From the NCBI GenBank assembly GCA_007922195.1, contig ML682059.1:9073748-9137747 (forward strand): 64,000 nt of DNA, in the 5' to 3' direction. This DNA comes from Podocnemis expansa. Lineage: Eukaryota; Chordata; Testudines; Podocnemididae. Shown here piece by piece: positions 24,328-34,500 of this stretch. The first letter of the stretch is position 1. Every line of letters starts with the position of its first letter. The translations under genes and the position numbers were made by a program. A model generated the notes under the pieces. It did not search any database, had not been told where the DNA came from, and was given only the letters and a program-made list of their open reading frames with translations.

Positions 24328-24488
24328 CACTGTTCCCTCTAAGCTGGGCACGTGTGCGCATGCACACAGGTCATAAAGCCTGCACAAAAAAATTCAAGTG
24401 CTAATATTGGTGCTCACAAGGAAGCATTTTTGCGCACACAAAGAAATTGTTTGTGCACACAGCCTATGAGTAATTAGAGGAAACACTG
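24328..24488. mobile_element. hAT-type MITE with GTGCGCA-rich interior, 161 bp
   Basis: It starts CACTGTTCCCTCTAA and ends TTAGAGGAAACACTG. A perfect 8-bp duplication ATCCAAGG lies at 24320-24327 and 24489-24496. The interior alternates purine and pyrimidine (GTGTGCGCATGCACAC), a Z-DNA-prone pattern. A longer relative is at 42559-42912. Confidence 0.92.
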
Positions 24489-25092
24489 ATCCAAGGTACA
24501 GCCAGCAACCTGCAGCCCAGCCTCTTCCAGAGAGCTTCACACAACCAAAGCAGGTCCAGCCCCGTCTCCAACTCATACACCCACTACTAGCCTCTTCTCC
24601 CAGCTATCACAGGGAGCCTGGGGTTACTTCTCCCCTCCTCCCCGCTGTTGTCCCACCTGACCCAAAACAGCCCTCTGCTATTGCCCCCCAAACTGTTGGG
24701 AGAATTCTCATTGTTTTATTAGTTATAATCAATTTAATTGTAATCAACTTGTATCTGTATGCTGGAGTGCTAATTAGTTAATGAGTAATAGATGCATGTT
24801 AATTTTGTGCCTGTTATAATGTGCAGGTGATATTTGGGTGCGCCTCTCCCCAGCACTGGGCTCAGACCTAATGAGTGACACTCGTGGCTGCCAGGAGCCA
24901 CGAAGTCTGCTCAGCAACAGGCACTGCTGCCAGGGCGCAGCCATTGCAGTGGGCTATGTGCAGCTAACAGAGGGCCGTGCGCAAACCATCGGGAAGGTTT
25001 GCAATTCAACCCAATGAGGCCGGGTTTTGGCGCAAACCAAGCGGCGCCTGGATTGGCTGCAGGGACTAGAATAAAAAGACAGAGCTCGGAGG

Positions 25093-25277
25093 TGTGGTGT
25101 TTTGGACTATCTAGGGTCATTGGGGTTGTCATAGTGATAAATGGGAGAGTTGTTTAGGTGCTAGGAAAACCTGTCTGTCTTCTCTCTCTCTCTCAGTTCT
25201 CTTCAATAAAGAGTTCTGATACAGCTGTGAATATGTTGTCCTCCTTACTGGATTATAATTCCCCTTAAAACTCTACA
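25093..25277 (+). repeat. 5' LTR of the Gypsy element
   Basis: 185 bp, TG...CA tips, with a CT-rich tract and AATAAAG near position 25206. It would carry promoter and polyadenylation signals. Confidence 0.92.
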
Positions 25278-25507
25278 TCTGGCGACAGAGGATGGGATAT
25301 GTGATGGAGTAGCTATCCTTAACAATCCTGGCAACTTTAGAAAACCAGAATACAATGTAAGAAACAAAACTTTATTTTACTGCTTGCATGGGGGTTGGGT
25401 GGTAGCTGTGAAAGCTGATTTGTTTGCCTAAGGGCTAGCTGGCTATTCTGAAAGCTGATCTGCCTGCTGTTAAGGGAAGAGACAAACAATAACCCCAAGA
25501 GGGCATC

Positions 25508-26797
25508 ATGGCTTTACTTACTACCCCCTTTGAAGCATATGATTGTTCGGCAGATTCGTGGCAGACATATACAGCCCGATTTCAAAATTTTGTAATAGCA
25601 AATGACATAACTGATGAGAAGAAGGTACCAGTTTTTCTAACAGTCATTGGAGTTAAGACTTACAATTTGCTATGTGATTTGCTTTATCCGGAGAAGCCAG
25701 AGAAGAAACCTTACGGGGACCTAGAAGAAGTTCTGGGAGCACATTTTTCCCCAAAGCCACTAGTAATCGCAGAGAGGTATAGGTTCTACCAAAGGAACCA
25801 AGAGGAAGGTGAATCAGTTGTACAATTTGTAGCAGCTCTGCGGAAGCTGGCAGCACATTGTGACTTCAAGAACATGTTAGAGGAAATGCTGCGTGACAGG
25901 CTGGTGTGTGTCCTGCACAATGAATCAACACGAAAACGCCTATTGACTGAAGGTCAACTCACCTTGCAGAAGGCTGTGGAAATTGCAGTCTCCATGGAAC
26001 GCGTCACCCAAGACATGCAACAGATCGGGGTCAGTGTCTGTAAAGTATCCCTACAATCTGCCCCCAGGGCACGGGGGAGACAAGAATGTTACCGGTGTGG
26101 GAAGCAGGACCACCTCGCATCAGAGTGCCGGTTTAAAGAACTACTGTGTCAACAATGTGGTAAGAGAGGGCACATTGAACGTGCCTGCAAACAAAGGAAG
26201 GGTGAGCCGAACAGAAGTGGCAGACCTGACAAAAATGGGCCGTTGGGTTGGCAGAATAAGAGGGAAATTCTGCATGCAGTAGAGCAGAATACTGGTGATC
26301 ATAGTGATACCCCATTGGAAGATGAAGATTCCATCCATGTTTTGTCTATAACAGCTAGCCCACGTAAATTCTGGGTAACACCTGTGTTGGAAGGCAAACC
26401 TACACGCATGGAACTGGACACTGGCGCAGCAATTTCATTAGTTTCTAACCTTGTGTATGAGAAGGACTTTAGACATCTGCCACTTAAGCCGACAGTAGTC
26501 GTTTTGAAGACATATACTGGAGAGACTGTTCCCCTGTTGGGTACTATTGATGTGAAAGTAGAACTCAATGGACAGACCACAAAGCTACCACTGTTTGTCA
26601 TAAAGGGAAATTACCCAGCCCTAATGGGAAGATCTTGGATCAGGAAAATCCAACTCGATTGGTCACAAGTGCATCAATTGACTAAAGAAGAAATGAATCT
26701 AGCAGCAATACTAACGAAACATGCTGCTGTTTTTGGTGAAGACTTAGGCAGCATGAAGGGAATCACTGTGAACTTAAATATAAAGCCTGATTGCTGA
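25508..26797 (+). CDS. Gypsy gag-protease, 429 codons, ends at a premature TGA
   Basis: Residues 1-170 are a capsid-like helical region. Two CCHC zinc knuckles follow at residues 194-207 (CYRCGKQDHLASEC) and 214-227 (CQQCGKRGHIERAC), which bind retrotransposon RNA. A retropepsin-type protease follows, with the catalytic Asp-Thr-Gly at residues 304-306 and a partner motif near 370 (ALMGRSW). The ATG is the first in frame after the leader and primer site. The stop at 26795-26797 is in the same frame as the RT reading that starts just after it, and intact relatives read through here, so the TGA is probably a mutation, although programmed readthrough cannot be excluded. It acts in cytoplasmic particles in intact elements. 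Confidence 0.85.
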   Translation: MALLTTPFEAYDCSADSWQTYTARFQNFVIANDITDEKKVPVFLTVIGVKTYNLLCDLLYPEKPEKKPYGDLEEVLGAHFSPKPLVIAERYRFYQRNQEEGESVVQFVAALRKLAAHCDFKNMLEEMLRDRLVCVLHNESTRKRLLTEGQLTLQKAVEIAVSMERVTQDMQQIGVSVCKVSLQSAPRARGRQECYRCGKQDHLASECRFKELLCQQCGKRGHIERACKQRKGEPNRSGRPDKNGPLGWQNKREILHAVEQNTGDHSDTPLEDEDSIHVLSITASPRKFWVTPVLEGKPTRMELDTGAAISLVSNLVYEKDFRHLPLKPTVVVLKTYTGETVPLLGTIDVKVELNGQTTKLPLFVIKGNYPALMGRSWIRKIQLDWSQVHQLTKEEMNLAAILTKHAAVFGEDLGSMKGITVNLNIKPDC

Positions 26798-27809
26798 CCA
26801 AAATGTTTGAAGGCCAGGATGGTGCCATTTGCAATCAGACCCAAGGTGGAAGAAAACTTGGAGCGGTTAGTCAAAGAGGGAGTCTTGGTGCCAGTTACTC
26901 ACAGTCAGTGGGTGACACCCATCGTCCCAATAGTGAAGAAGGATGGCTCCATTCGGATTAGTGGAGATTTCAAGGTCACTGTCAACCCAGTGTTATGTGC
27001 AGAACAGTATCCTCTTCCCCGCATTGAGGACATGTTTGCAGGTCTGGCTGGAGGACAAAAATTTAGCAAGACTGATTTGAGTCAAGCGTACTTACAGATG
27101 CATGTTGAAGAAGAACCTCAAGAATTGTTGACAATTGTAACACATAAGGGGTTGTACAGATACTGTCGTTTACCTTTCAGCATTACTTCAGCCCCAGCTT
27201 TGTTCCAAAGGGCAATGGATCAGATTGAGTGGTTTATCAGGAGTACAGTGCTATCTGGATGACATCCTGGTCACGGGCAAAAATGAGGAACACCTCACGA
27301 ACTTGGAAGCTACTCTGCAAAGACTGGAAGAGTATGGTCTGTGTGTTCACCGAGACAAATGTAAGTTTTTCCAGCCCTCAGTTGAATATTTAGGACATAT
27401 AATTGATGCTGATGGTCTCCATAAGTCTCCAGCCAAGGTTAAGGCTATTGTGGATGCTCCGCTACCTCAGAACGTAAGCCAACTTTGCTCTTTTTTAGGC
27501 TTATTAAACTATTATGGCAAGTTTATTCCACAATTAGCGACACTCCTGAAACCCCTACATGAGCTTCTGGGGCCAAAAAAGGCCTGGAACTGGACCGAAG
27601 CCTGTGATATTGCGTTTAATGAAGCTAAATGCTCACTGGCATCTCCAGCTTTTCTTATGATGGGACAGCAGTTGCACTCTTGCTTTGATTTGTTGAAACC
27701 ACGAGACACACGGCAAGTGGTTCAACGCCAACAGCAGGACCAGGTCAGCAGACGTTCACCAAGAACAAAGGGCCGGACCTTCAGTATTGGACAGCCAGTT
27801 CTTGCTTGA
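26798..27809 (+). pseudogene. Gypsy pol remnant: RT with frame change, RNase H and integrase core lost
   Basis: The reading continues in the gag-protease frame from 26798 to about 27215 with RT motifs, including RISGDFKVTVN and FSKTDLSQAYLQ. The frame then changes near 27215-27225, and the next frame carries the catalytic YLDD at 27252-27263 and FLGLLNYYGKF. Near 27665-27690 the RT thumb runs straight into a DLLKP...-type segment that normally lies near the C-terminal end of integrase. RNase H and the DDE integrase core are therefore deleted. The frame ends at a TGA at 27807-27809, but coding resemblance continues beyond it. The protein cannot complete reverse transcription or integration. 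Confidence 0.85.
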
Positions 27810-28223
27810 AACTACGCTTCAGGAGCTAAATGGGTCCCAGCAACGGTCATTGCCGAGACAGGACCTGTTTCCTACTCTGTCCAGACAGCGAGTGGCCTAG
27901 TTTGGCGACGGCATGTAGATCAGCTGCTTCTCCGTCATATGCACCCAGAAGATGCATCTCCAGCAGACATATCTGACTTCACCCTTACTGATGATACAAT
28001 ATCAGAGCATGAAACGACTGTTTCTGTCTCTCCTGCTCCAGCCACCCCTTCAACGCCTTCAGCTTCCCTGAACCAACCGGACACAACATCCTCTCCGGTT
28101 CCAGCGACTTCCCCAGTACCTGTGATCCCACCACCACCACCACCACCTTGTGGGGTGGGCATACCAGAAGTTCGCCGTAATCCACCTCATGACAGAAGGC
28201 CTCCTAATCAGCTGGATCTTTAG
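27810..28223 (+). pseudogene. Gypsy integrase C-terminal tail after a TGA stop
   Basis: The same frame as the upstream RT piece continues past the TGA at 27807. It shows GAKWVPATVI and a LVWRRHVDQLL motif, the SH3-like integrase C-terminal domain of this group, and then a Ser/Thr/Pro-rich tail with a polyproline run (codons for eight prolines near 28130). It stops at TAG 28221-28223, shortly before the purine tract and 3' LTR. The arrangement places it as the end of pol. Confidence 0.75.
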
Positions 28224-28374
28224 CTAGTGGTGACCCCCTCGTCATGGGGCAGAATAATTCCCTGGGGGTTCACCGGAGGTGGGGCAGTCTACCCTCATCT
28301 CCTAGCTTATTCTTTCGGGGGGGGGGGGAGGGTTTTATTCGGTGGGGGGGGTGTTCATTAGAGGGGGAGGAATA

Positions 28375-28559
28375 TGTGGTGTTTTGGACTATCTAGGGTC
28401 ATTGGGGTTGTCATAGTGATAAATGGGAGAGTTGTTTAGGTGCTAGGAAAACCTGTCTGTCTGTCTCCTCTCTCTCAGTTCTCTTCAATAAAGACTTCTG
28501 ATACAGCTGTGAATATGTTGTCCTCCTTATTGGATTATAATTCCCCTTAAAACTCTACA
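28375..28559 (+). repeat. 3' LTR of the Gypsy element
   Basis: 185 bp, matching the 5' LTR except in the CT-rich tract and at a few single sites (for example AGACTTCTG versus AGAGTTCTG). A G-rich purine tract precedes it. Confidence 0.92.
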
Positions 28560-29270
28560 GGAGGGAGAAGGGCTCCCTGCGCCTGCTCTTTTACCCCGAG
28601 GGACCCTGTGTTGCCTCTGTTTTTGGATCATGATCAACCTCTTTGGATTCCCGGAGCCGGCTTTGTTTTGGAGAAACAGAAGCCTCGGGGCTCCCACGAA
28701 CTGGGGCTAGGGTCTGAGAATCTGGCTTTCCAAGTTAAATCCTTATACTGACTTGAAGGGAGACTCCTTGTAGGCTGGAAGAGGACAGCTGCTGCATGGA
28801 AGTCCCTGAAGGCCCAGGCTCAGAACTGGATTGTAAGAAGACTAGCCCGGTCTCAGACTTTGTTAATAGGGTGAAAGACTGTTGATTCAGGACAGGCCGG
28901 ATGGAGGCCCAGAAGCCGCTGGTCCGAGTCTGGAGGATCCCCGCCAAGCCGTCAGCTTAACATCACTGTTCAGGCGAAGGAAAACTGCGAGACTCTAATA
29001 TGGGCCCCACGTGTGGGAGGAGTGTGTCTCGCGGCAAGGCTCGCCTTACCAGGGAAGGTGGTGAGCCTACCTACCTAAAGGCGAAGGGGGTCAGGGCTGG
29101 TGTATCTAGGGGGAGAATCCATGCCTAGGCCATCCATCCGCCCGCCCACGTTTGAGGTGTGGTGGTAGTTTTATAGCTTTACAACCTTTAATCTTCACCT
29201 GCCCCCTTTTCAATAAACTTAAATTTGTTAAACCATAACAGCCTGGTTTCCTGCGACTACTCACATTACA

Positions 29271-30004
29271 GAATGATAGATGCCTGAGGGGTGGGGGACC
29301 TCATAATTGGAAGGAGGGGTCCAAAAATCAAACTTCTCCCCCAACAAAACCACCCCACAACTCAGTGCCCTACCTTGCTCAAAACCACCCTGAACTTCTA
29401 TTGCCCCACCTAGGCCCTCCTAGTTACCCCACCAGCCCAGCACAAAACTGTCCACCACCCATTTCCCCCAAAACACCTGTTCTCCACACCTCCTACTGCC
29501 CGAAAGTCACCCACTTCCCCACACCACTGCAGCTGGGCAGCTAGTGTCCCATCTGGGTCTCTCACTCACTCACCCCCCAGTATTGCTCAGATTCTCACTC
29601 CAAACTGTTTCTCTGCCAGCCCCGCTGTCCTTGCCCTGGCCCTGATTTGTCCTCTGGTGCACCACACCAGGCCTGGGAGCCCCAGGGTGGCCTACCACCC
29701 GCTTCACCCCCTAGCTTCCCTTTCCCTCCCCTGAGCCAGGGGCACCGTACTTACCCCGGTGCTGGTGGGCAGGGGAGCAAAACTGAGTCAGAGCCTTGTC
29801 ATGTGCAGAGGCTGCCTGCCTGGAGGAGGATTCAAATTGCCCTCCTCTCTTCCCCTGGAACAGAGAGAGGAGCGGCTCCATGTCTCAGCAAGCCTCAGGG
29901 GCAGGGGGCTGAACTGAGAGTAGATTCTGACACTTCTTAGCGATTTGCATGTCCCCTTGGGTGGCTTACACAATACCAGGAGCTGTAAGAGACTTAAGAG
30001 TGCC
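29271..30004. other. C-rich sequence, unassigned
   Basis: Many CCACCCC and CAAAACC runs; overlapping open frames on both strands. I see no gene. The similar C-rich DNA to the left of 24694 suggests both flank the same older insertion site. Confidence 0.45.
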
Positions 30005-30017
30005 CAAGAGGTGCAAA

Positions 30018-30243
30018 AAACCAACAAGGAGCTGTGTGGCACTTTAAGACTAACAGATTTATCTTTTGCACGAGCTTTAGTGGGAGAAGATCCACTTCAA
30101 ACAGATGCTTCGAAGCATCTGAGGAAGTGGGATCTTCTTCCACGAAAGCTCGTGCAAAAGATAAGTTAGTCTTAAAGTGCCACACAGCTCCTTGTTGGTT
30201 TTTTACTGGACTAGACTAACATGGCTATCCCTTTGGCAATTGA
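30018..30243. mobile_element. PLE-type repeat, inverted dimer with near-intact hammerhead motif
   Basis: Two halves are reverse complements, meeting at a palindrome near 30100-30122 (ACAGATGCTTCGAAGCATCT). A perfect 13-bp duplication CAAGAGGTGCAAA lies at 30005-30017 and 30244-30256. The plus half has CTGAGGA (one base off CTGATGA), a GTGGGATCTTCTTCCAC stem, an exact GAAA, then AGCTC and GTGC that can pair with GCAT before the core. It ends ACTAACATGGCTATCCC. The minus half has a more eroded core. Confidence 0.76.
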
Positions 30244-30360
30244 CAAGAGGTGCAAATCACTAAGTTGTCCTGGCAGGGGAATACCTCACCTGTCAGGCTA
30301 GCACAAGGTACCGTCTGCAGAGGAACAGAGCACAGTACTCTCCACTTCATTGCTGTCAGG

Positions 30361-30618
30361 CAGGGCCAGCGCTACACAGTAAGCAGCCCCTGAGTTGCAG
30401 CGGGGCGCTGGCATTTGAGGGGCACCAAAAGGGGACAGCCATTGCGCTCCCCCGATGACATCACTTGTATGCACCAGCATCGCTGTGCTGCGGGTGGGCA
30501 TCACACTCCCCAGCACCGTTCCTGCTGTCAGGACCTCTGTATGAGCGTGGTTTTGGCACCCTGTAAAGCCATTTACCCAGGGCCTTGCCCCTTTTGCCCT
30601 GCTGTAGTTACAGCCCTG
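30361..30618. other. Possible hAT-like MITE between DIRS gag and flanking repeats
   Basis: It starts CAGGGCCAGCGC and ends ACAGCCCTG, resembling hAT tips, but the neighbouring 8 bp do not match, so the call is weak. Confidence 0.3.
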
Positions 30619-30724
30619 CCCAGAGCTACATTGGGCTTGGCTTTGGCACCGTGGGAGGAGATTTTGTTGGTGGTGCCAGTGGGGACAAAGCGATACAGCG
30701 CCAAGGGGAGGCTTTTGGGCTCCG

Positions 30725-31414
30725 TCACCTAATGGTACCGGGGAACTCTTCTTGGACCTCAGTTTCTGGTACCAGGGAGCTTGGTACCAAAATCGGGGAG
30801 GCAGTTTGGTGCCTTTTTTGGGGTGATGAGGCACCTGAAAGGAAGGCCAGTTTGCCCCTCTTTCCGGGTGGTACTGGGGTGGGATGTGTTAGCAGGAGAA
30901 ACAGTACCTTTGCTGCCTCAAAGGCCTCCAGGGTGGAGGGAACCAGTACCGACTCCTGCCAGTCCCGGGCAGATGTGGAGTGGCGCCAATGCTTAAGTAC
31001 CGAGGCTGGTACCAGGCATGTCTTTTGCTCTTGGGGAGAGCAACGCCGGGACGGTTCCAGTGCTGAGCTGGCACGTGGTGCTGAATCTAGCCCAGAAGCT
31101 TTAGGGATAGGCTGCCACACTTGCTCTGAGGCCAACACATGACAGCTTTGCTCTCTATCTTTTATGGTCCTAGGTTTAAAGGACTGACAGAGCAAATTGG
31201 TGACCAGATGGGCCTCGCCCAGGCACAGGGGGCACTTCTCATGGGGATTGTCCTGTGGGAAGGCCTTGCCACAGGCAGCACAAGGTTTGAACCCCGGCAT
31301 GGCAGGCAGCAGGGAGGGGTGATGTTCCTGGTCCGTAGCCAAGTGCTGCGTGGGAGTGCTTTCTGGTGGAATGACGTCCATGAAGAGGTTCTCCCAATCA
31401 AGCGAGCGGCTCAT
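30725..31414 (-). pseudogene. DIRS gag remnant, N-terminal portion
   Basis: The 229-residue minus-strand frame carries the same gag start as the DIRS copy at 3.9 kb, with the zinc pattern intact here: C-x2-C-x9-H-x2-C-x2-C-x4-H around CAACGKAFPQDNPHEKC. The two copies align well through the following Ser/Pro-rich region. The conserved C-terminal gag half seen at 2.2-2.9 kb is missing, replaced by other repeat DNA to the left. It lies next to the right-hand ITR, as expected for the 5' end of a minus-strand DIRS. No longer functional. Confidence 0.7.
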
Positions 31415-31668
31415 AAATAAGGCGAATGACAGGCTGCTTGTGCAATCACAAGGAGTGGGCTATTCTAGTATCATCACTGAAGGTAGAAAAATGGAACTGA
31501 GAAGGGGCAGGGCTGCAGCCATATATATATAGCCATGGGATGGCTGGGGGGGGGCGTTGGCCGCCACCCTTGTTGTGACAGGCTAGGGCTAAAAAGGTTT
31601 CTGACCAGTCATGCACTGAGGCACGTATACCTATTACTGAATGTATCTGAGCAGCACTCAAAGAAGCA

Positions 31669-31995
31669 GCTTAGTTTGGACTTCGTCTGAACTAAGCAGT
31701 TCCTACCTAGTTCAAACTAACAGCTGCTTTTTACTTCAAACTAGCTGCTTTTTTTAGTTCAAACTAAAAAAATGTCACTAGCTCAAACTAACCTCTTAGT
31801 TTGAGCTTAGTTTGAACTAGCACAGCTACAGTGTGCTAGTTCCAACGAAGTGCTTAGTTTGAATTTACTGTTCAAACTAACTAGTTTGAACTAAGCTTTT
31901 TAGTTCAACCTAGGCAAAGCCTAGTGTAGACAGGGACCAAATTAGTCTGTCTTAAGCCTCCTTAATCCAGACTATTTGCTAGCGTAGATGTAGCC
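31669..31995. mobile_element. Right fragment of the split Harbinger-like MITE
   Basis: It resumes with GCTTAGTTTGGAC, the expected continuation of the fragment at 19741, and ends GTAGATGTAGCC. TAA follows at 31996-31998, matching the TAA before the left fragment, so the original insertion duplicated TAA, as PIF/Harbinger elements do. The interior is built of AGTTCAAACTA words and their complements. Confidence 0.8.
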
Positions 31996-31998
31996 TAA

Positions 31999-34500
31999 AA
32001 GTGGTCTATATCTGTCACAGTAAGTGCTCTCCAACATATTGGTGTAACTAGACTGCCCAGTCTGCCTCTTCCCAGCCACACATGTAGGGGGAAGGCTGTA
32101 GGAGTCTGCTTCCCCCCATGCACAGGAAGTATGACATAGAGCACCAGAGCACAGAAATAAAGGAAGATCTTATGCCCCCTATACACTCTTGTGCCAGCAT
32201 GCAGGATTAGCCATGCTCTGGCCCCAGAAGGCATGGATGTATGCAGATAATATATTGATTTAATGCTAATTAAAAATCAATGGACCAATTCTGTTCTATA
32301 TTTGTACAGCACCTAGCACAATGGGATCCTGCTCCATGATTGGGACTCATGGTGCTATGATAATAATAAATTCCTATTTACTTCAGTGATTGCTGGTTGA
32401 GGGCCCTTAATGCTCATCTTCAAAAACCTAGACCTACTGTTTTGGACTTTCTGGAAGTAATTAACATTTTTTCTCTCTATTCTCAGGGTTTAAAATTAAC
32501 TAGGAGAAGTTGAGGGTTATGCTGCTCTCCCAGTATTGTCTCAGAACTACTTTTTCCAACCGAGACTTTGTTTAGTGCCAAAAATGAACAAAATATTTCA
32601 TTATTTAGATCACTGCTAATGTAAAGGTCATGAGTTTCAAAACCTTATCTGCCTGCAATGATGAATGGCATTGCAAATGATTTAGAGAGATGAAAGAGTC
32701 CCCCCCCCCCAGTGAAAGCAATAACTCTTGTAAAATAATTTATGCTGCCTAAGTTAATTCATTGTTGTCTGGGTTACACCTGAATGTACACAATGTTTTT
32801 TCAAGAACATAATGGGGTAGATCACTGGTTGGTGCCTTATCCCTGCAGGAGTCCCTTAAAAATCAATAGAACCTGTTGTGGAGTAAAGTACTATTCAATG
32901 TGAGTAAGGGCACCACAAGGTGACCCTTGCTTTTATAAAAGTTTCCACAAATTAAAGAGAATAAATTCTAGTGCAAATGAATTAATATGCCCCTGCTAAG
33001 TGAGGAACCCAGACATTATGACAATAAGACCACACGTCTGGAATGTGATCTACTCAGTGCATCATGCAGCGAGTCCCAGGGCCGGGTCCTAAGTTTGGTA
33101 TTAGGTGGTACCTTTAAGGGCTGAGATTCCCAGACAGTGACTTTGAGGTGATGCTGTGAAGCTCTTGTTGGGCGCAACCAGTTGGAACCTGAGAAAAAAA
33201 ATAAAGCACCGAGGGGGTCACTGAAGAGTACGCTAAGAATCTGACGTAGAACTGCCTATATAAGCAAAACTAACTGTGAATGACTATTGATTTTCATCAC
33301 TGAGGCAGAGAGAAATGCAAAAAGTAATGAACGAGTGGACACAAGAACAAATAATAAAATTTGTTAACTTTGTAAAATTTGTTAGTCTAAGATGTTATTA
33401 GCAACATTGTTAAAGAATTTAATTTGATTTTAAGATAACTGTATCCCTTTAAATTTCATATTTAAAGATAAATTCTTGAATGTGTCAGAATATAAACTAG
33501 TTAAAAGGTGGTTTCACTGAAGTGTGACAATACATAAGTGTCACAAGGCTGAGGCTGCTTAGGACATTAAGGAAGTAATTTTATCTTTGAGCAGTAGATG
33601 AAAGGGCACTACTTTGGATGATTCCATCATCATTTACAACCCAAGACTCTGATAGCTGCCTTTCACCAAAACAGACTTTAGCTGGACTATACTTCTGACA
33701 AATGCCTTTCTTCCAAAGTATGTACCCAGTTGTCTTTTTTGTTTCCTTTTAAACATCACCCTCCTCAATTCTAAAGCAGACAGGCTCCTACCTATAATAC
33801 CTCAGAAGAAGATGATGGCAGAGTCCAGTACTTTGTATTTGAAAAGTAATGCATTTGAACTCCAATTGCACGCTTCTTTCCCTTTGCACAATCTCCTTTG
33901 TATCAGGGACTACAGGATGTGGTGGACAACAACTACTGCCAAGGTCATTGCCATAGCAGCCCCACAGTCCTGTTTCAGACCAGGGATTTGAAGCTAGGTC
34001 TCACATATCCTGAATGAATGCTCTCATTATTGGCTATTCTGGGGCAGATTGCTGGCTCTGCTTTTGCATGAAAAATTGTGAAAGGTCTCAGTTTCATCCT
34101 GATGTGGAATCAGAAATCTCAGTTTTGTGGGCTGGGAAAGCCATTTCCAATCCAGCTATCGTAAGCAATCCTATGATCTCCAAGAGGAAGAGAAGACAGC
34201 TTCACAAGAAGTAGTAAGCATTGTATTCAGAGGGCCTGCAAGTGCCACTGACTGTGCTTGCGCACTGCCAGAAGCATCTCATTCCCACCCAGTCACTGAT
34301 ACTGAGAACCCAGGCGCAAAATAAAAACAGACTCCAGGGTGGGTAGCTACCTGAACAGCTAGGTAAGATAAAACAGAAGGAACTGTTCTCACAAGTGACC
34401 ATGTTATCAGAAAGTCCATTAGAGAGAGCGGTTACTGTCTGATGTTAAATGCAACCTGCACGAGAGTGCTCTGTTTATGTATTAATTGTGTGTTATTGTT
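31999..34500. other. Intergenic sequence with one old palindromic repeat
   Basis: Around 32815-32940 lies a diverged relative of the palindromic repeat at 14733 (GTAAAGTACTATTCAATGTGAGTAAGG word order). A poly-C run lies near 32701. The rest is AT-rich with no supported gene. Confidence 0.5.

Larger units (their letters stand above)
25093..28559 (+). mobile_element. Gypsy-type LTR retrotransposon, internally deleted, 3467 bp
   Basis: Two 185-bp LTRs (25093-25277 and 28375-28559) start TGTGGTG and end CTCTACA. They differ at only a handful of sites, so the insertion is relatively recent. GGAGG flanks both ends (25088-25092, 28560-28564). A primer-binding-like TGGCGACAGAGG begins two bases after the 5' LTR, and a purine tract (GAGGGGGAGGAATA) directly precedes the 3' LTR. 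Gag-protease, part of RT and the integrase C-terminal tail remain, in the order typical of Metaviridae. RNase H and the integrase core are missing. Two in-frame TGA stops and one frame change mean it cannot be autonomous. The Mag/SURL-like placement is from recall. Confidence 0.92.
24694..29270 (+). mobile_element. Candidate solo LTR (about 1.1 kb) split by the Gypsy element
   Basis: Removing the Gypsy at 25093-28559 joins two pieces (24694-25092 and 28565-29270) into one LTR-like unit. It starts TGTTGGGAG and ends ACATTACA, giving TG...CA tips. An AATAAAAAG box lies near 25070 and an AATAAA signal near 29212. No flanking target duplication could be confirmed, and no internal retroviral genes are seen. 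The class is unassigned. The continuity across the Gypsy is firm, because GGAGG appears on both sides as that element's own duplication. Confidence 0.5.
19761..31668 (-). mobile_element. DIRS-type retrotransposon with nested insertions (composite interval)
   Basis: The interval sits inside a MITE. Its left end (19795-19935) and the reverse complement of its right end (about 31505-31660) are clearly related: both contain ATTCAGTAATAGGT and, further in, a GTCAGAAGAGG / GTCACAACAAGG-type block. These are inverted terminal repeats. The gag remnant at the right and the ITR-complementary structure at the left both give a minus orientation. DIRS-derived DNA is roughly 19761-22570 and 30619-31668. 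The rest is later insertions: PLE-type copies, a hAT MITE, a candidate LTR and a Gypsy element. That both ends belong to one insertion follows from the split MITE. The element is not functional. Confidence 0.72.

Noticed and set aside
25508..26797. Domesticated retrotransposon gag gene
   Set aside because: It sits between matching LTRs with primer-binding and purine tracts and a target duplication, so it is an ordinary insertion and not a host gene.
24694..29270. Target-site duplication for the candidate solo LTR
   Set aside because: Flanks CAAAC and GAATG do not match and shifted boundaries gave no convincing pair, so the LTR is kept as a candidate only.
31669..31995. Tandem operator-like sites (AGTTCAAACTA)
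   Set aside because: The same words build the interiors of several MITEs, so they are transposon structure, not regulatory sites.
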